Below, one piece after another: positions 48,081 through 59,423 of a stretch of 64,000 nucleotides of DNA. Both the position numbers and the translations under genes were made by a program. The stretch covers positions 67,286,634 through 67,350,633 of the forward strand of contig OX578139.1 of the NCBI GenBank assembly GCA_951213105.1. The letters run 5' to 3'. The notes beneath the pieces were generated by a model. The model was not told the origin of the DNA. It did not search any database and was given only the letters and a program-made list of their open reading frames with translations. Numbering within the stretch: position 1 is the first letter of the stretch; each line of letters begins with the position of its first letter. Source of the DNA: Amaurobius ferox. Lineage: Eukaryota > Arthropoda > Arachnida > Araneae > Amaurobiidae.

Positions 48081-49108
48081 ATTTGTAAACATTTCTTAAA
48101 CACCTAATCTAAACCCTGGTCTTCTACGATATTCCATTCCGAGCCAGATGAGGCATGTACTAAAATTTCAAAGTCCAGTATTTTCTACAATTCTTTCAAG
48201 GGAAAGTTGGGATGATATAAGGAGGGAGGCGGTATATGCCGTATATTATAGCTGTCTCTTGGTGCAGAATTCCTGTTTATTTCTTACTTAGATATAACAT
48301 AAAAATTGTGGTACTGTTTTCGAAAGTGGATATAGATAGGTGAAAACAAATAATATTTTCATAAATTTTTAGAACAAAACCCATATCGGGTGCAAACGAA
48401 TGGAAATACTATCCACATCACATGTTCTCAATGAATGTCTACCTTTTTAATAATTAAATTTTCATTACCATAAAATGCATTAAAATTATTATCATATGTG
48501 AGTTTCAAAATGAAGAATAATTCGACTTTAGGAATTTTAATAGAATCAATATTCTTTAATGTTTTAAGATACTTAAATATTTCAACATGAATAAGAATTA
48601 AGATAAACAATATATACATTGCTCTGCAAAGAAATGAGTAAAATGTTCCAAGTTCTCAGCTTAAAAAAAGAATAAAATAGAATAAGCGGGTACATATCCT
48701 TTTTCCAACATTAATAATCTGCAAATGTTTCAAGATGCATCATTATTGGTGATGAATGTGCGAAAATATGGCTTAAGTAGTGGGGACATACAAATCATAA
48801 AGAAAACGTTTTCTAGCATTAACGCATGATGAAGCGAATTGAGTTTGTGCATAGCTTTTGATATTTATGAGAATTAGTGATTTGTTTTTGCTAGTTATCT
48901 GGTTAAATATGGTTAACCTGCTTAAATACGTTAAGTCTGGTTAAATATGGCTTGTGTTAGCCCAAAATTTGATAAAATTTGATAAATAATTTCGGCTTAT
49001 TTATCAAAATTTCGAATTCGGGGAATTCTAAAGATTACCTTCGCATAAGAGCATTAAAATGAACACATCTTGAGAAAGTATGGCTAAATGCTTCAACGTT
49101 TTTACATT
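48081..49108. other. Unassigned stretch with a dispersed repeat near 48690-48880
   Basis: 48690-48880 and 54750-54960 share an order of words (AATGTTT, CATTA, GGTGATGAATG-like, TGGCTTAAGTAGTGG-like, GATGAAGC), which suggests an old dispersed repeat. No gene was recognised. Confidence 0.35.
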
Positions 49109-49746
49109 CCCTACAACACATGGTAATATAGTATAGGGAAAGTATTGAAATCAGGTCGAAAATCGAAAACCGAGTTTTCGACGGATCTACGCGTTTTGGG
49201 ACCTTTAGAATACTAAAAAAATTATTTTTAGCGTGACGTCTGTGTGTGTGTGTGTGTGTGCGTGTCTATACAATATATGTATCCACTCTAAATCAAAAAT
49301 TAATAAACCAAATGTCATGAAATTTGAAAGGTAAGTCATTTATGGGTTACCCTGGGGCTGATTAGATTTTGGTATGATTCGGGAAAAAAAAAAAAAAAAA
49401 ACCCGCCTTTCTTTTGCGAAATGGTTCGCAAAAATCGTCAAAATCTAAAATAAAATATCTAATACGTCATATTTTACAATGAAAAGACTAAGACCAACCC
49501 TATTACTCTAGGACTAGCCGTTCTCGGGATATTTTAGTGTTTTCACATTTTTGCTACGCCGGTTTTGAGAATACGTCTAGTTACCAAATGAAAGTGGCAA
49601 TGGATGTAAAAGTGCAAATTCAGTGTAATTTCAAATAATTATGCTTGCAATTTTATGCAATTGAACTTAATTTAATGAATTATTAAAGAAATAAAGAGAA
49701 AATAAATTTGAGTCTGTAGAGAAAGTCACGTGCTGCTCACATCAGA
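49109..49746 (-). mobile_element. Family B element, copy 3, most complete
   Basis: The 3' hairpin TTCCCTACAACAC...GTATAGGGAA is at 49108-49142. AGTTTTCGACGGATCTACGC, (GT)n at 49242-49260, CTAGCCGTTCTCGGGATATT and the 5' end (minus strand TCTGATGTGAGCAGCACGTG) follow in order. Its 5' end is shared with family A, while its 3' two thirds is different. Confidence 0.7.
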
Positions 49747-51389
49747 TTTTTGTTATTATCAATAGCATTTTTTTAGTAAATGAAGATCCTTTGTCGTTCA
49801 GTGATATTATATTAAAAAAGTAAATACATTATCATTAACCTAATATACTTCCAAAATATTATCATAGATACATTTCAAAAATAGTGATAATGCTCAGTAC
49901 TAATAAAGTAGTAATAATAAATAACTTAATAATAATAAGTAAGATAAACATTCTTCGATGTTTTTAGAAGTGGAAGCATTTCAATATGAGTAGGGAAGAC
50001 TGGGGCAGCTAGAAACGCCGGATCATAGACATATCCGACGATGAAAGCTTGCCATGCCTTGCCATCTGCAATCAGAATGTTAAACAGAATGTGCTAACCT
50101 TTTCCTTTCAGTGGTCCATCAATGATCAAATCGATTGTGAGCCTCTGCCGTTTGAAATTCGAATTTTGTAGAAAGTTCTATATCGTTTTCATTTGCTTTT
50201 GATTAGGAATGTATTTTATTATAAGATTAACAGCGGATATTGAACAAGTGAATATTTGGTTTTCACTGTCAACGTCTGCTCTTAGCAAAATAAATATTTC
50301 AAATTTTACAAGAAAAATTTGAAAAATCGATAATGTTGATAATCGGTAAGTGATTACAACTATAGCGTATTACCCGCCACGTTAAGGGGCTTAAAAACGT
50401 TTTCGATTGCTACCATATATAACTTTAAAGGGGTGTACTTGTTAAAGACCCCGGGGGAGGGGTTTAACAAGTCACTTCCTTTCCTCCGGGTGAAGGATAA
50501 AAAATACCCTAGATAAACTAAATAAAACGATAAACTATATAAAAAGTACCCTATATAAACACCTAATATGAGTTCAGGATGTTTCATCACTAAAGAAGAG
50601 AGAACAAGAAATGTACGAATGAGCCTATGTACGTTGGATTATGGTGTGAGCACTTCATTTTGGACGCAAAAATTAAGTATATTTATTCTCTTTGTACACT
50701 TATTTCATACAGTCATAAGAATTTTTGGAAAAATGGGAATTGGCATATCGAGAATTGAAAATAGTAATCCTTAGTGAACCCCGTATTTCATATGGAATTC
50801 GATTCAGAATCTATATCAGTCATTATATTACCACTAAGTAAATTCTGAGAAATACATGTTTCAAAGAAATCTTTTGAATCAGAAGTGATTGAAAATTGAA
50901 AGCGAAAATCCTTAGTTGATCTTCTACCTTCTCCATAATTTGATGTTGTATTCATATCAGTCACCATCTCTATATAGCCAATATTGATAACTAGATGCTT
51001 CAAAAATGTTTTTAACATGAAAGTGGGAATTCTTTACAAACCACCCTACCTCCTTCAGAATTTGATGATAATTGATTTATGAATAATGATTCGATGATAA
51101 TCGAAAGTTGAATTTTCACTATGAGCAATTTTAAAAGCTAAAAATGATAAAGAGATCTCCAGTTTCTAAAAAAGAGAGAAAGAAAACACAGAGATCAGAG
51201 ATCAGAAAAATTGATACGTTCTCCATTTAAACTTGCAAAAGTGGAGGAAGATTAAAAGAGTACAGATCGAAAAACAAATCTCATACAAAAGACTGAAACC
51301 TGTAGGTCTGCAAAATCTCACCTTATGAGATATGTACCAAAACTATTGCCTTTACTTTAAATAATAAAGACAACCAAATTTGGCTATTA
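49747..51389. other. Unassigned AT-rich stretch
   Basis: 50355-50510 is slightly less AT-rich with CCCCGGGGGAGGGG at 50449-50462. GAATAATTTGATG-type words recur loosely at 50920-51070. No recognisable domain is present in the short ORFs. Confidence 0.4.
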
Positions 51390-51440
51390 TTAAATGTCTT
51401 TAATAAAATCTCCTTCCACTACGTACATAAAAATTACATA

Positions 51441-51482
51441 ACCAGAGCGCTTTCGGGCATTATTATGCCCATCATCAGTGGC
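51441..51482 (-). ncRNA. Hammerhead-ribozyme-like motif
   Basis: On the minus strand the order is GCCA, CTGATGA, T, GGGC, ATAATAAT, GCCC, GAAA, GCGC, TC, TGGT. CUGAUGA and GAAA are the conserved core, GGGC/GCCC forms stem II and GCCA/UGGU forms stem I. AGCGCU is self-complementary with the A-U pair next to a C cleavage position. That would give a very short stem III able to work as a dimer, as described for Penelope-like hammerheads. One extra U between CUGAUGA and stem II is not canonical and may reduce activity. Confidence 0.6.
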
Positions 51483-51857
51483 AAAGTAGAAATAGGTGGC
51501 GAACATGAGCTTTGGTAGACAGGCCACAACCGCGATACAAAATTTGTATATTAATCAATTTAAATTCGAAACATTTAAAAAACATAATTTAATTATAAAA
51601 TGTATAAATGATAAAAGAACATAAATTACAGGGTAATCAATAGATATGTCGTCAAAAACAAAACAAAACAAAATAAAAAATAAATATCCATAAAATCATA
51701 CAATGATTTAACACGCGGTGAGGCGAGAATGAAAATCAAGCATAACTGAAGGGCTGAACTGGATCAAAATTGCAAATAGATTCACGGTAAATATAAATGA
51801 AAAGGGATTCATTAAGTAAAATATTACAGGGGTTATTGCAGCTAAGAGAAAAGTTTT

Positions 51858-52090
51858 ATCAAATATAGGATGAAAAATATCATTAATAACCAAATTGGCA
51901 AGAGCCGTTGACAGATTACTATTTTTAACATCATAAGCATGTTCATCTCAACGAATACTGATCGTACGCTTAGTATTACCAATGTAGAACTTATAATTAC
52001 TTTCGGGAGATAATAGGGGAACAACGTACACCCCGGTCTGGCATATGAAATTATGTTTATCCTTAAATTTTATCAGAACTAATACGATTA
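51858..52090 (-). pseudogene. GIY-YIG endonuclease domain of a Penelope-like element
   Basis: Minus-strand translation gives KDKHNFICQTGVYVVP, with GVY at 52026-52034. It continues with YKFYIGNTKRTISIR, with YIG at 51978-51986. A stop at 51948-51950 interrupts the frame, and the next codons give DEHAYDVKNSNLSTALAN. The spacing of GVY, YIG, the arginine and the E-H pair fits the GIY-YIG nickase that Penelope-like elements use to open target DNA. The stop (TGA, one transition from CGA) and the loss of RT make it inactive. A HPIFDKTFLLA segment further on resembles the domain's end. Confidence 0.78.
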
Positions 52091-52399
52091 CATCACATTT
52101 TTTCTTGCAGAGAAATAAAAGAAATTATTAAAAACAATGATTGCAAAGCACAGTTAATTTTGAAGTATTGTATTGTAGTTTTATTTTATTATAACATTTG
52201 ATTACATTTGAGACATAATTTGGTTTTTCAATAGGTTCTCCGTGGTTAGTTTGTTCTACTGTCTAAAAGAAGCAATGCTGAAACGTGTTGAAATAATTTT
52301 GGAGGACATGAAATAAAGAACCAAAATTATTAAAAAAAAGTCTCATGCTGCATTTTTTTAACAAGGTTACAAAGAAAATAAAATAGAATAACTGGGTTA

Positions 52400-52750
52400 C
52401 AATAAAAATGAATTAATGCCATTTAGCAATTTTGTTCTTGCAGTGGAAACCTGGTTTTGTTTCTCTTTGTGGAATATATTCAAAGCAATTATATGCACGA
52501 GAACACAATGCACGAAAAATTATGTTTTAACCAGTATATAAAAGTCAAGGAAAACAAGTAATAAAATAAAAATACCACTCACTAAGCTTTACTTTTTTTA
52601 CTTGTTAAAAGATAAAATTATGATTCGTATAAAAATAACCTGAACGTATCGAAAATGTTTAAACCCCTACAAGTTATCAATTCCCTAAATTGTTCTTCAT
52701 AGTCCTCAGAAAATAAGCATACAATGTTTGCAAAAATGAAAGGATTCAGA
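52400..52750 (+). repeat. Dispersed repeat G, copy 2
   Basis: TTTCTCTTTGTGGAATATAT, CACTCACTAAGCTTTA and a CCCCTACAAGTTATC block follow the order of 11690-12120. It is non-coding and lacks the TA tract found in copy 1. Confidence 0.5.
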
Positions 52751-52782
52751 CTGAAAAATCAACAACAACAAATAAATAACAA

Positions 52783-53517
52783 TAAAGATTAATCCTGCAT
52801 AAAGTATTGATTATGAAACACTTTCCAACTGAAATGCAATTTTATTTAAACATTCTTAAAATGAGATATATTCAGCACTCATATTTTTTAAATTATCACA
52901 GTACTACAATAATTTATTTTATGCGGAAACTTAAAACTTCATTAAAAAATTCAATGCTACAAAATCGTCTGCTTCTCTATGTAAAATCCATGAATATTTC
53001 ATTCATATCACTTATATTCCAGAGTCCAGAGCTAATTAATTTTACGTTAAAAAATTATTATATAACTTATCTTACAATCGCTTAATTTGTTTATATTCAG
53101 CATACCTTAAAATCAGGCTTCGTTGTAGAAATAATCAAAGTATAGTGATCATTTAAAAAAAAAATATTGTAATTGCCTAGGCACATCATTTAGATACACA
53201 GGTAATGTACAAAAATAAAGCGGTTTTTAACATATTTTGATGAATTTTTTTTACACATTTTACGTGATAATTTGAATATTTTCTAAAATTTTCAAAGCAA
53301 TTTGGGAATTTTAACTTCTCTTAAAAAATGTTTTTAAAATTAGGTCCCATAGGTCAACCAATGTGTTTCATTTTCTACTAGCAGGTTAAATCTAAAACTA
53401 ATTGGGTGATATTATTCTTTTACATTCCCACATGTCCTACAGACCGTCTCAAAAACATACTAAAATCTCATTTTGAACAAAGTCATAGACACTTTACAAT
53501 TATGTCAGAAAGTGTTA
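52783..53517 (-). mobile_element. Family C element, diverged and internally deleted
   Basis: The 3' hairpin remnant and AAACACTTTCCAACTG are at about 52795-52832. The 5' end on the minus strand (AACACTTTCTGACATAATTG) is at 53517. Landmarks AGGTCCCATAGG and CTAATTGGGTGATATTATT lie between. It is shorter than the other copies. Confidence 0.7.
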
Positions 53518-53599
53518 AAAAACAAAATCACGTATTCGAGTGGAAAAGAGAATCTTTAAACCTCCCCAAAATTCCGCAGTTTAGTATTTAGCGTGGTTA

Positions 53600-54383
53600 C
53601 GGTAATAAAAAAATATGCAATATCTCTAAAACGGTTCATGCTAGCGTTCTAAGATTTATTTCAATCATTTTCTAATGAAACATTACTTAAGAAATCATTA
53701 TTTATGTCACTTTATTGAAGGTTTTAACTTTTTCAAAATTTCATTTCAAAATTTTGGGGTGTTCGGTACATTCGATTGCGTTTAAAAACAATAGGCTTCC
53801 AGTATTCACTGATTGTTATTTTTGTACCAAATTTCGTTCGCATTGCTCCATGCGTTTTTCAGATATCGTTTCCAAAGATTCAATGACACACACACACACA
53901 TACACACATGGAAATTTTTGATAAACTTATTTGAAAAATGTGCTATATCTCAAGAATGGTTCATGCTAGCGTTCTAAATTTTGTATCAATCGTTTTCTAA
54001 GGAAAAATACATAAGAAATATCTATTTACGTAGCTTTAGTAACGGTTTCGATTTTTTGATGATTTTTTCAAAATTTCACTCGAAAATTTAGTAGAATTCT
54101 GAGCATTCGAATGTGTTTAAAAACAATAAGCTTCCAGTATTCACGGATTGTAATTTTTATACCAAATTTCCTTCAAATCGCTCAATTTGTTCGTGAGATA
54201 TCGTCTCCACAGTCTCACTGACATAGACACACACACACACACACACAGACATCACTTCAAAAACGTTCGATTCGTGTTCAGGGATGCTTGAAACGTACTC
54301 TACCGTCGAAAGCTCGAATTTGAATTGTGGACCCCGTCACAATACTTTCTTTATGCATTATGCTATGTATATAAGGAAAGTAA
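53600..54383 (+). mobile_element. Two 5'-truncated family A units in tandem
   Basis: The first unit begins near ATATGCAATATCTC at 53611 and runs to a (CA)n tract at 53885-53907. The second starts at about 53909 with GGAAATTTTTGATAAACTTA, repeats the AAGAATGGTTCATGCTAGCG block and runs through (AC)n at 54229-54246 to the terminal palindrome at 54383. Neither unit has the 5' end. Confidence 0.8.
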
Positions 54384-54399
54384 TTATAGAAGTTGTGGG

Positions 54400-54550
54400 T
54401 ACATTCTCTCTTAGCTCCACCCCCGATGCAATATCACCTGATGGGAGAGACATTTCGAGAGATGTCTACCCTGGACAAGGGTTTGGCGTTAGTCGAAACA
54501 AAGAATGCTTGCATCTCCGTTTATTTACAAAGAAAAATTTTATATATTAA
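54400..54550 (+). repeat. Dispersed repeat G, 3' block
   Basis: AATATCACCTGATGGGAGAG, then GAGATGTCTACCCTGGACAA and TTTATTTACAAAGAAAAATT correspond to the order at 12299-12435. Confidence 0.55.
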
Positions 54551-55392
54551 TTTCGGGTAATATATAATTAAAATAAAATTTACGTAATTGTAAATTATTT
54601 CGGTAGACACTTGTACATCTGACGCCTTGCCACTTGAATCAATACACATTGCTTGATTAGGGCACGGAAAAAATATACAAAGTTTATCCTCTTGAGAAGG
54701 ATAAAATATCATAAGCAGGAAAGTGTCTTTGCCTCCAAGATAAATAGCCTAAAGTGTCCGAAGATGTTTACCTAATGTATCATTACGGCTGATGTATGAG
54801 AAAAAATGTGGTATAAGTAGAGAAGAAATGTGTGTTATAAAACAAAGTTTCACACCATTAAAGTGTGATGAAGCACATCCGATTGAAGATTTGCATCGTG
54901 TCGAGCATTTATGGAATAAGTTGTGAGATGCGGTGCTTTAATATTGAATATTTTTGGTATGAGGTATGCTGAATGAAGCTCATGTGTTGGTTTCAGATAT
55001 GAAGTAATTTGTCACGGGATAAATAATTTAATTTTCTTATAGGAGACATAAGGATATATAAATATATGGAAATGCTTATTCTAAAAGTGCGATTTTGGTG
55101 CTTATAATTCATCATACGAGGAGTTAGTAGCTACTTTATGGCCGTAGAAGTTTGTGTTGGAATGGTTGTAATTAATAACGAGTATTATAGAAAGGTGTAA
55201 CTTTGACCATAAAAATAAAACGCAAGGGTGGTAAAAATAAGTTCGGAAGGTCTAAATATTTATCTCATATACTATTGCATCTCATGTGCATCGTTTTTCC
55301 TAAAATGTTCAAATTTGAAATTTACGTCTATTTGTATCCCAATCAACCAATTATAATGTATATTTATTATGAAAAACTCTTACACACACACG

Positions 55393-55428
<36 letters not shown>

Positions 55429-55529
55429 AATATATATTACACTAAGAGTATTATTATAAATTAACAGTCGATCAGTCTAGATGTACTCGGCATTTGTGCT
55501 AATATATAATTTTTAATATATATGGATAA
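54551..55529. other. Unassigned stretch
   Basis: It contains the second copy of the 48.7 kb dispersed repeat (54750-54960) and an (AC)n(AT)n compound microsatellite at 55382-55427. No gene was recognised. Confidence 0.4.
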
Positions 55530-56260
55530 CATTGAAAAGAAAATCTGTGTGTGTTTATGTCTGTGTTTATCTGTTTGTTTGTCTCCTCATCACGGGAGAA
55601 TGACTGTACTAAATTTCATGAAATTTTATGGGTAGCCATGAAATAGCCCCTTTTAAAATTTAGTCTATGTTTAGAGTTTCTACGACCAGGGGTTATCGAG
55701 GTATTAATTGTGGTGAAAAGATATTTTGTATTTATTATTTTAAATATCCTAGCAACTTATGACCGACCATGTAGTTAGCAGTGAACATTGCCGTTGTCAA
55801 AGCAAAATTATAAAACGTTTGCTAACAGATTCCTCTCGACACATAACCCACCTTTTCCTGGTTCTCCGGCGTCCATCTATAAAAACATGTCCTAAAAGAT
55901 AAACATTAATATACTATGTACTTAAAATGATGACACTTTGTTTAATGGCTTTATAATTTCTTATCAAAATTTTCCTTTTCACTTAAACATTTAATTACAT
56001 CTTACATTATACATATATCTTTTGGTTTTAATCAGACCTGGATACGAACGTGATGACGATGCTCGATTTGGTGAAATTCAAATTAAATGTCTTTTCAGCA
56101 AAGTTAGTTCTCATGGGCAATAAAAAGAGCGAGAACAGAGATATATTTAATAGAGTGTTTGGCATAACAATGTCATTTATAATACTATAGAAATGTGCAC
56201 ATAATTGTGTATTTTAATTTTTTTTACATTATATATTCCATAAGAAGAACGAGTGTACTC
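55530..56260 (+). mobile_element. Helitron-like fragment (GTCT family)
   Basis: The leader ATTGAAAAGAAAATCTGTG, TCATCACGGGAGAATGACTG, GGGTAGCCATGAAATAGCCC and GTTTCTACGACCAGGGG match the 5' region of 12458-15011 in order. The 3' end near 56245 (GAAGAACGAGTGTACTCCTG) resembles that family's terminal hairpin, but the CTAG end is mutated. Confidence 0.6.
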
Positions 56261-56846
56261 CTGGTACCGCAATATGATTTAGTCTTATAAATACTATTTT
56301 TATTAAATACATACATAATGAATTCCATATTATGAGTAATATCAAATTATACTTCGAATCATACTACGTAAATAAAATGCCAACGAGTTGAAACTTTTTA
56401 CATAATGTATCTATCTATACATTGTATTTTGTAGCAATACGTACTTTGGTTCCTGAGTTATCGCTTACCGCACCTCACAGATATACTTGCGGCAAACCTA
56501 ACTTGACACTGCAGAGGCATAGAAAACACTGTGAACTTCCACTTAGTTACAAAAGTTAGTCAATGTAGGCAGAGTTGGCGAATGAAGGCAATTTGAGTGA
56601 TTAGTGCACGGCGTAATCAAGTACGCCCTGTTGCGAATATAGTACGTACACGTGCAGATGGAAATCTGGCCGAAAGTGTTCGAAAAGTATTTCGTTGTTC
56701 ATAAAATGAGCTTTTCCCGTCAAAATATCGAAATCTGGAATCTCGGAAAACAAAATGCTCTCTGTACTACAAGATGAGAAAGCAAATTTATATCTATATC
56801 TATATATAAATATCTATTTTATTCTCTCTCTCTCTCTCTCTCTCTT

Positions 56847-56925
<79 letters not shown>

Positions 56926-57791
56926 TATTTCATAAATACCTTAGCTTGCTAAAAATATGGAGGATACTATGCAAATACGAATATGTAAAGAAATTAAAGA
57001 TATTAAGTAAAAAGATTGACAATGCAAAATACATTTAATTTATTGCGCAAATGCAGCTTATAAAATGATTTCAATAACAGTAATAGTTTGAAAATTCAAT
57101 GAAAGAAAAGTGAGATGCTGCAACTCGATAAACCTAACTTTCTAAAACATCTGCAAAATAAAAGTATAAAACAGCAAATCTTCAATCAAATGGAAAAAAA
57201 TACAAATAACGAGTCATCAAGTTAAAGACTCAAAACTTTTCTTCCGGTACAAATATTTTGACGAATCAAACACAAAATATATATGTTTCTGAAGAAATAG
57301 ATAAATTATATCTATAAACTATTTCTACTTGGATTACATACATAAAGAAGGAAATATAAAAGAAAAGAAGAATACCTGGAAAAATACTGCATATGTCCGA
57401 ACCAGTCGAACCCTGGAACACTGAATGAAGAGACCAGTGTTGCCATTCGCAAAGAAAAAAAAAAGATCTATTGTTGCCATTCGTAAGAAATGAAAAACAG
57501 TAATGCGAAACGATAAGAGAAAGTAATAATATACAAAAAAGTGGGGCTAATAATAGTAAGGCTTATGTTTCTGAGGATGTAAAAACAAAAGTATTATTAA
57601 TACAAGAGACAGGTGATGTCTGGTGATATAAGATACTATGAATAGAATTCATGAAAATCCAGCTAATCTAAACTTTTTAACTATACCGTTTACTAAATAA
57701 GAAGGATATTCATATAAATTGCTGGTAACTTTGAGATTATTTATATGCATAGCATGAAATTTTTATCAGATAATCTATAAATTCTAAAAAA

Positions 57792-57796
<5 letters not shown>
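56261..57796. other. Unassigned stretch with compound microsatellite
   Basis: 56440-56700 is less AT-rich, with no domain found on either strand. The (CT)n(CTAT)n(AT)n compound microsatellite at 56823-56921 drives the low-complexity ORF there. TTGTTGCCATTCG words repeat at 57437-57485. Confidence 0.4.
56823..56921. repeat. Compound (CT)n (CTAT)n (TA)n microsatellite
   Basis: Three adjoining simple-sequence blocks follow without interruption. Confidence 0.95.
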
Positions 57797-57832
<36 letters not shown>

Positions 57833-57910
57833 GTCTGATTGTTTGAGTGTTTATCTTTTTAATATACAAATTCCCAGTTTTTGACGGATTTCTTTTTTCA
57901 AATTTAGTGT

Positions 57911-58292
57911 TGATGTTGATGACCCAGACCGTCCGACCTACCAGAAAGGTGTAAGGTAACTGTATGGACGGCCGGGAAGTGCCACCCAATTTAGACCGGA
58001 ACCCAGTGGGGGAGGCATCCACAGGGACCGTACCCTCCTTCCCCTACCACCAACCTCTCGGAAGGACTTACGGACCCACATGTTTAACGTGATCGTACTC
58101 CGCATGAACACGGCGGCATATGTGGCAGCGTGCAAATCTAGCGCGCAAACCACGGGGATACCGCACCCGAGATGGCCAACAGCACGCGGAGTTCCGAGGT
58201 GGTCACCCACCAAGTACTAACCGCGCCCGATGCTGCTTGACTTCGGTGATCTAACGAGAACCGGTGTTTTCAGCACGGTACGGCCGTTGGCC
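57911..58292 (-). mobile_element. SINE with 5S rRNA head, tRNA-like remnant and shared body
   Basis: It is flanked by identical 14-base target duplications, ttcaaatttagtgt, at 57897-57910 and 58293-58306. Read on the minus strand it starts with a full-length 5S rRNA-like head (58292-58174). A short segment, CGTGGTTTGCGCGCTAGATT, follows and matches the A-box side of the tRNA-headed units at 3905 and 4146. The same body comes next (GTTCATGCGGAGTACGATCA, AAGTCCTTCCGAGAGGTTGG and GGTCTAAATTGGGTGGCACT), ending in CATCAACATCA. The B-box is gone. It would have been transcribed by polymerase III from the 5S promoter and moved by a LINE. Confidence 0.88.
58174..58292 (-). rRNA. 5S rRNA-derived sequence (SINE head, not a functional gene)
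   Basis: On the minus strand it shows the 5S landmarks in order: GCCAACGGCCGTACC, CACCGGTTCTCG, GATCACCGAAGTCAAGCA, TACTTGGTGGGTGACC and a 3' GTGCTGTTGGCC pairing with the start. The length of about 119 bases is that of a 5S rRNA. It is fused to a SINE body and framed by target duplications, so it is a retroposed derivative. Confidence 0.85.
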
Positions 58293-59021
58293 TTCAAATT
58301 TAGTGTGGTTATTTTCAATTTCACCGTGTGTGACCTAGTCCAGGTGTTGAATTTATAGGACAAAGGCTGTCGAGATATTAATAAAAAAAAATGCAAAATT
58401 AAACTTTTTATAGAAATAGCATCATGCAGACGATTTTTTTTCCGAACGTTTATACTTAAAAACTTTAGTTTTTGATATTCAAAGTAAGGATATTACAGGA
58501 TACACGAATACTCACTCCTAAAAGGTTACGTTATAGACGGAGATGAGTAAACACGTTAATTACATAAAACAGTTACATATAAAACTATTACAATAAATCA
58601 TTACAGCATAACATTTAAAAGATAAACATAGACTATAAAAATGGTAATGATGACAATTAAGCAGGTAAATAAAAAATATTTGAAGAAAATTACGTAGCTT
58701 AGCAACAAAATTTAATTAAATGTGTTGCAGAAGACGATTTTTGTTCAATTTATCCGATTTAAATATAAGAAATTGATATCAAATTAATTTTATAAATGAA
58801 ATATATTCTATTTTTAATTGACTCTTTTTGCGAAATTAGAACATGAAATTATGAGAATTATTGATATTTTCAACTTTAAGCTTTCAGTTTTATTTTGGTA
58901 AATATTTTTTAAACTCATGTATTTTCTATTGTGTTTAAGCGATTTTTGAAACAAGATAAAAATTTCACAGATATCATATATCATCTATTATTTTTGCGTC
59001 TTCTTTTTGGCGTATGTTGAA

Positions 59022-59235
59022 TCAAACTTCATATTTTTTTCCAAATGTGTTTACAAATGATGATTCAAACTTCATATTTTTTTCCAAATTTGTTTACAAA
59101 TGATGAATCAAACTTCATATTTTTTTCCAAATTTGTTTACAAATGATGTATCAAACTTCATATATTTTTCCAAATGTGTTTACAAATGATGAATTAAACT
59201 TCATATTTTTTCTAAATTTCTTTACAAGCGAGACA
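59022..59235 (+). repeat. 43-bp minisatellite, five units
   Basis: TCAAACTTCATATTTTTTTC followed by CAAATTTGTTTACAAATGA starts at 59022, 59065, 59108, 59151 and 59194, an exact 43-base period. The last unit is the most diverged. Confidence 0.95.
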
Positions 59236-59423
59236 AGAAGGCTTTAATTTTCTATCTGCCTGTGCATATAATTTTATATAGCGAGAAAAGAAATTCTATT
59301 ATTTCTTTTTAGAGGAATTAAATCTAATATTTTAATAGAAATTTTGAAGAAAAATTTCATTTAAAATGCTATTGAAATTTCTACATATTTTAAATTACGA
59401 CTAACCGCGGGTGTATCTGCTAG

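Larger units (their letters stand above)
51390..52230 (-). mobile_element. Penelope-like retroelement, 3' remnant
   Basis: A decayed GIY-YIG endonuclease domain (51858-52040) is followed, on the same strand, by a hammerhead-ribozyme-like motif (51441-51482). This is the order known for Penelope-like elements, whose RT-GIY-YIG ORF is followed by a terminal repeat with a hammerhead. The reverse transcriptase part is absent. Element ends are approximate. Confidence 0.75.
57826..59423 (+). mobile_element. Helitron-like copy, decayed, host of the 5S-headed SINE
   Basis: It ends CTAG at 59420-59423 before a T, preceded by AACCGCGGGTGTATCTG, like the end at 15011. The left end near 57826 (TTAAAAGTCTGATTGTTTGA) is a mutated leader. 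The GCAGAAGACGATTTTTGTTC block near 58727 matches 13979-13999. The SINE (57911-58292) and a 43-bp minisatellite (59022-59235) interrupt it. Confidence 0.55.

Noticed and set aside
52250..52300. Another hammerhead-like motif (AGC-AAT-GCT then GAAACG) on the plus strand
   Set aside because: The CUGANGA core is not present (CTAAAAGA instead) and the base at the cleavage position is G. At best it is a relic of another Penelope-like tail.
58174..58292. Functional 5S rRNA gene
   Set aside because: The 5S-like sequence is fused to a SINE body, lies inside a 14-base target duplication and has no T-run terminator directly after its 3' end on the minus strand.
59022..59235. CRISPR-like regular repeats
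   Set aside because: Units are contiguous without spacers, in a eukaryotic transposon context. It is a 43-bp minisatellite.
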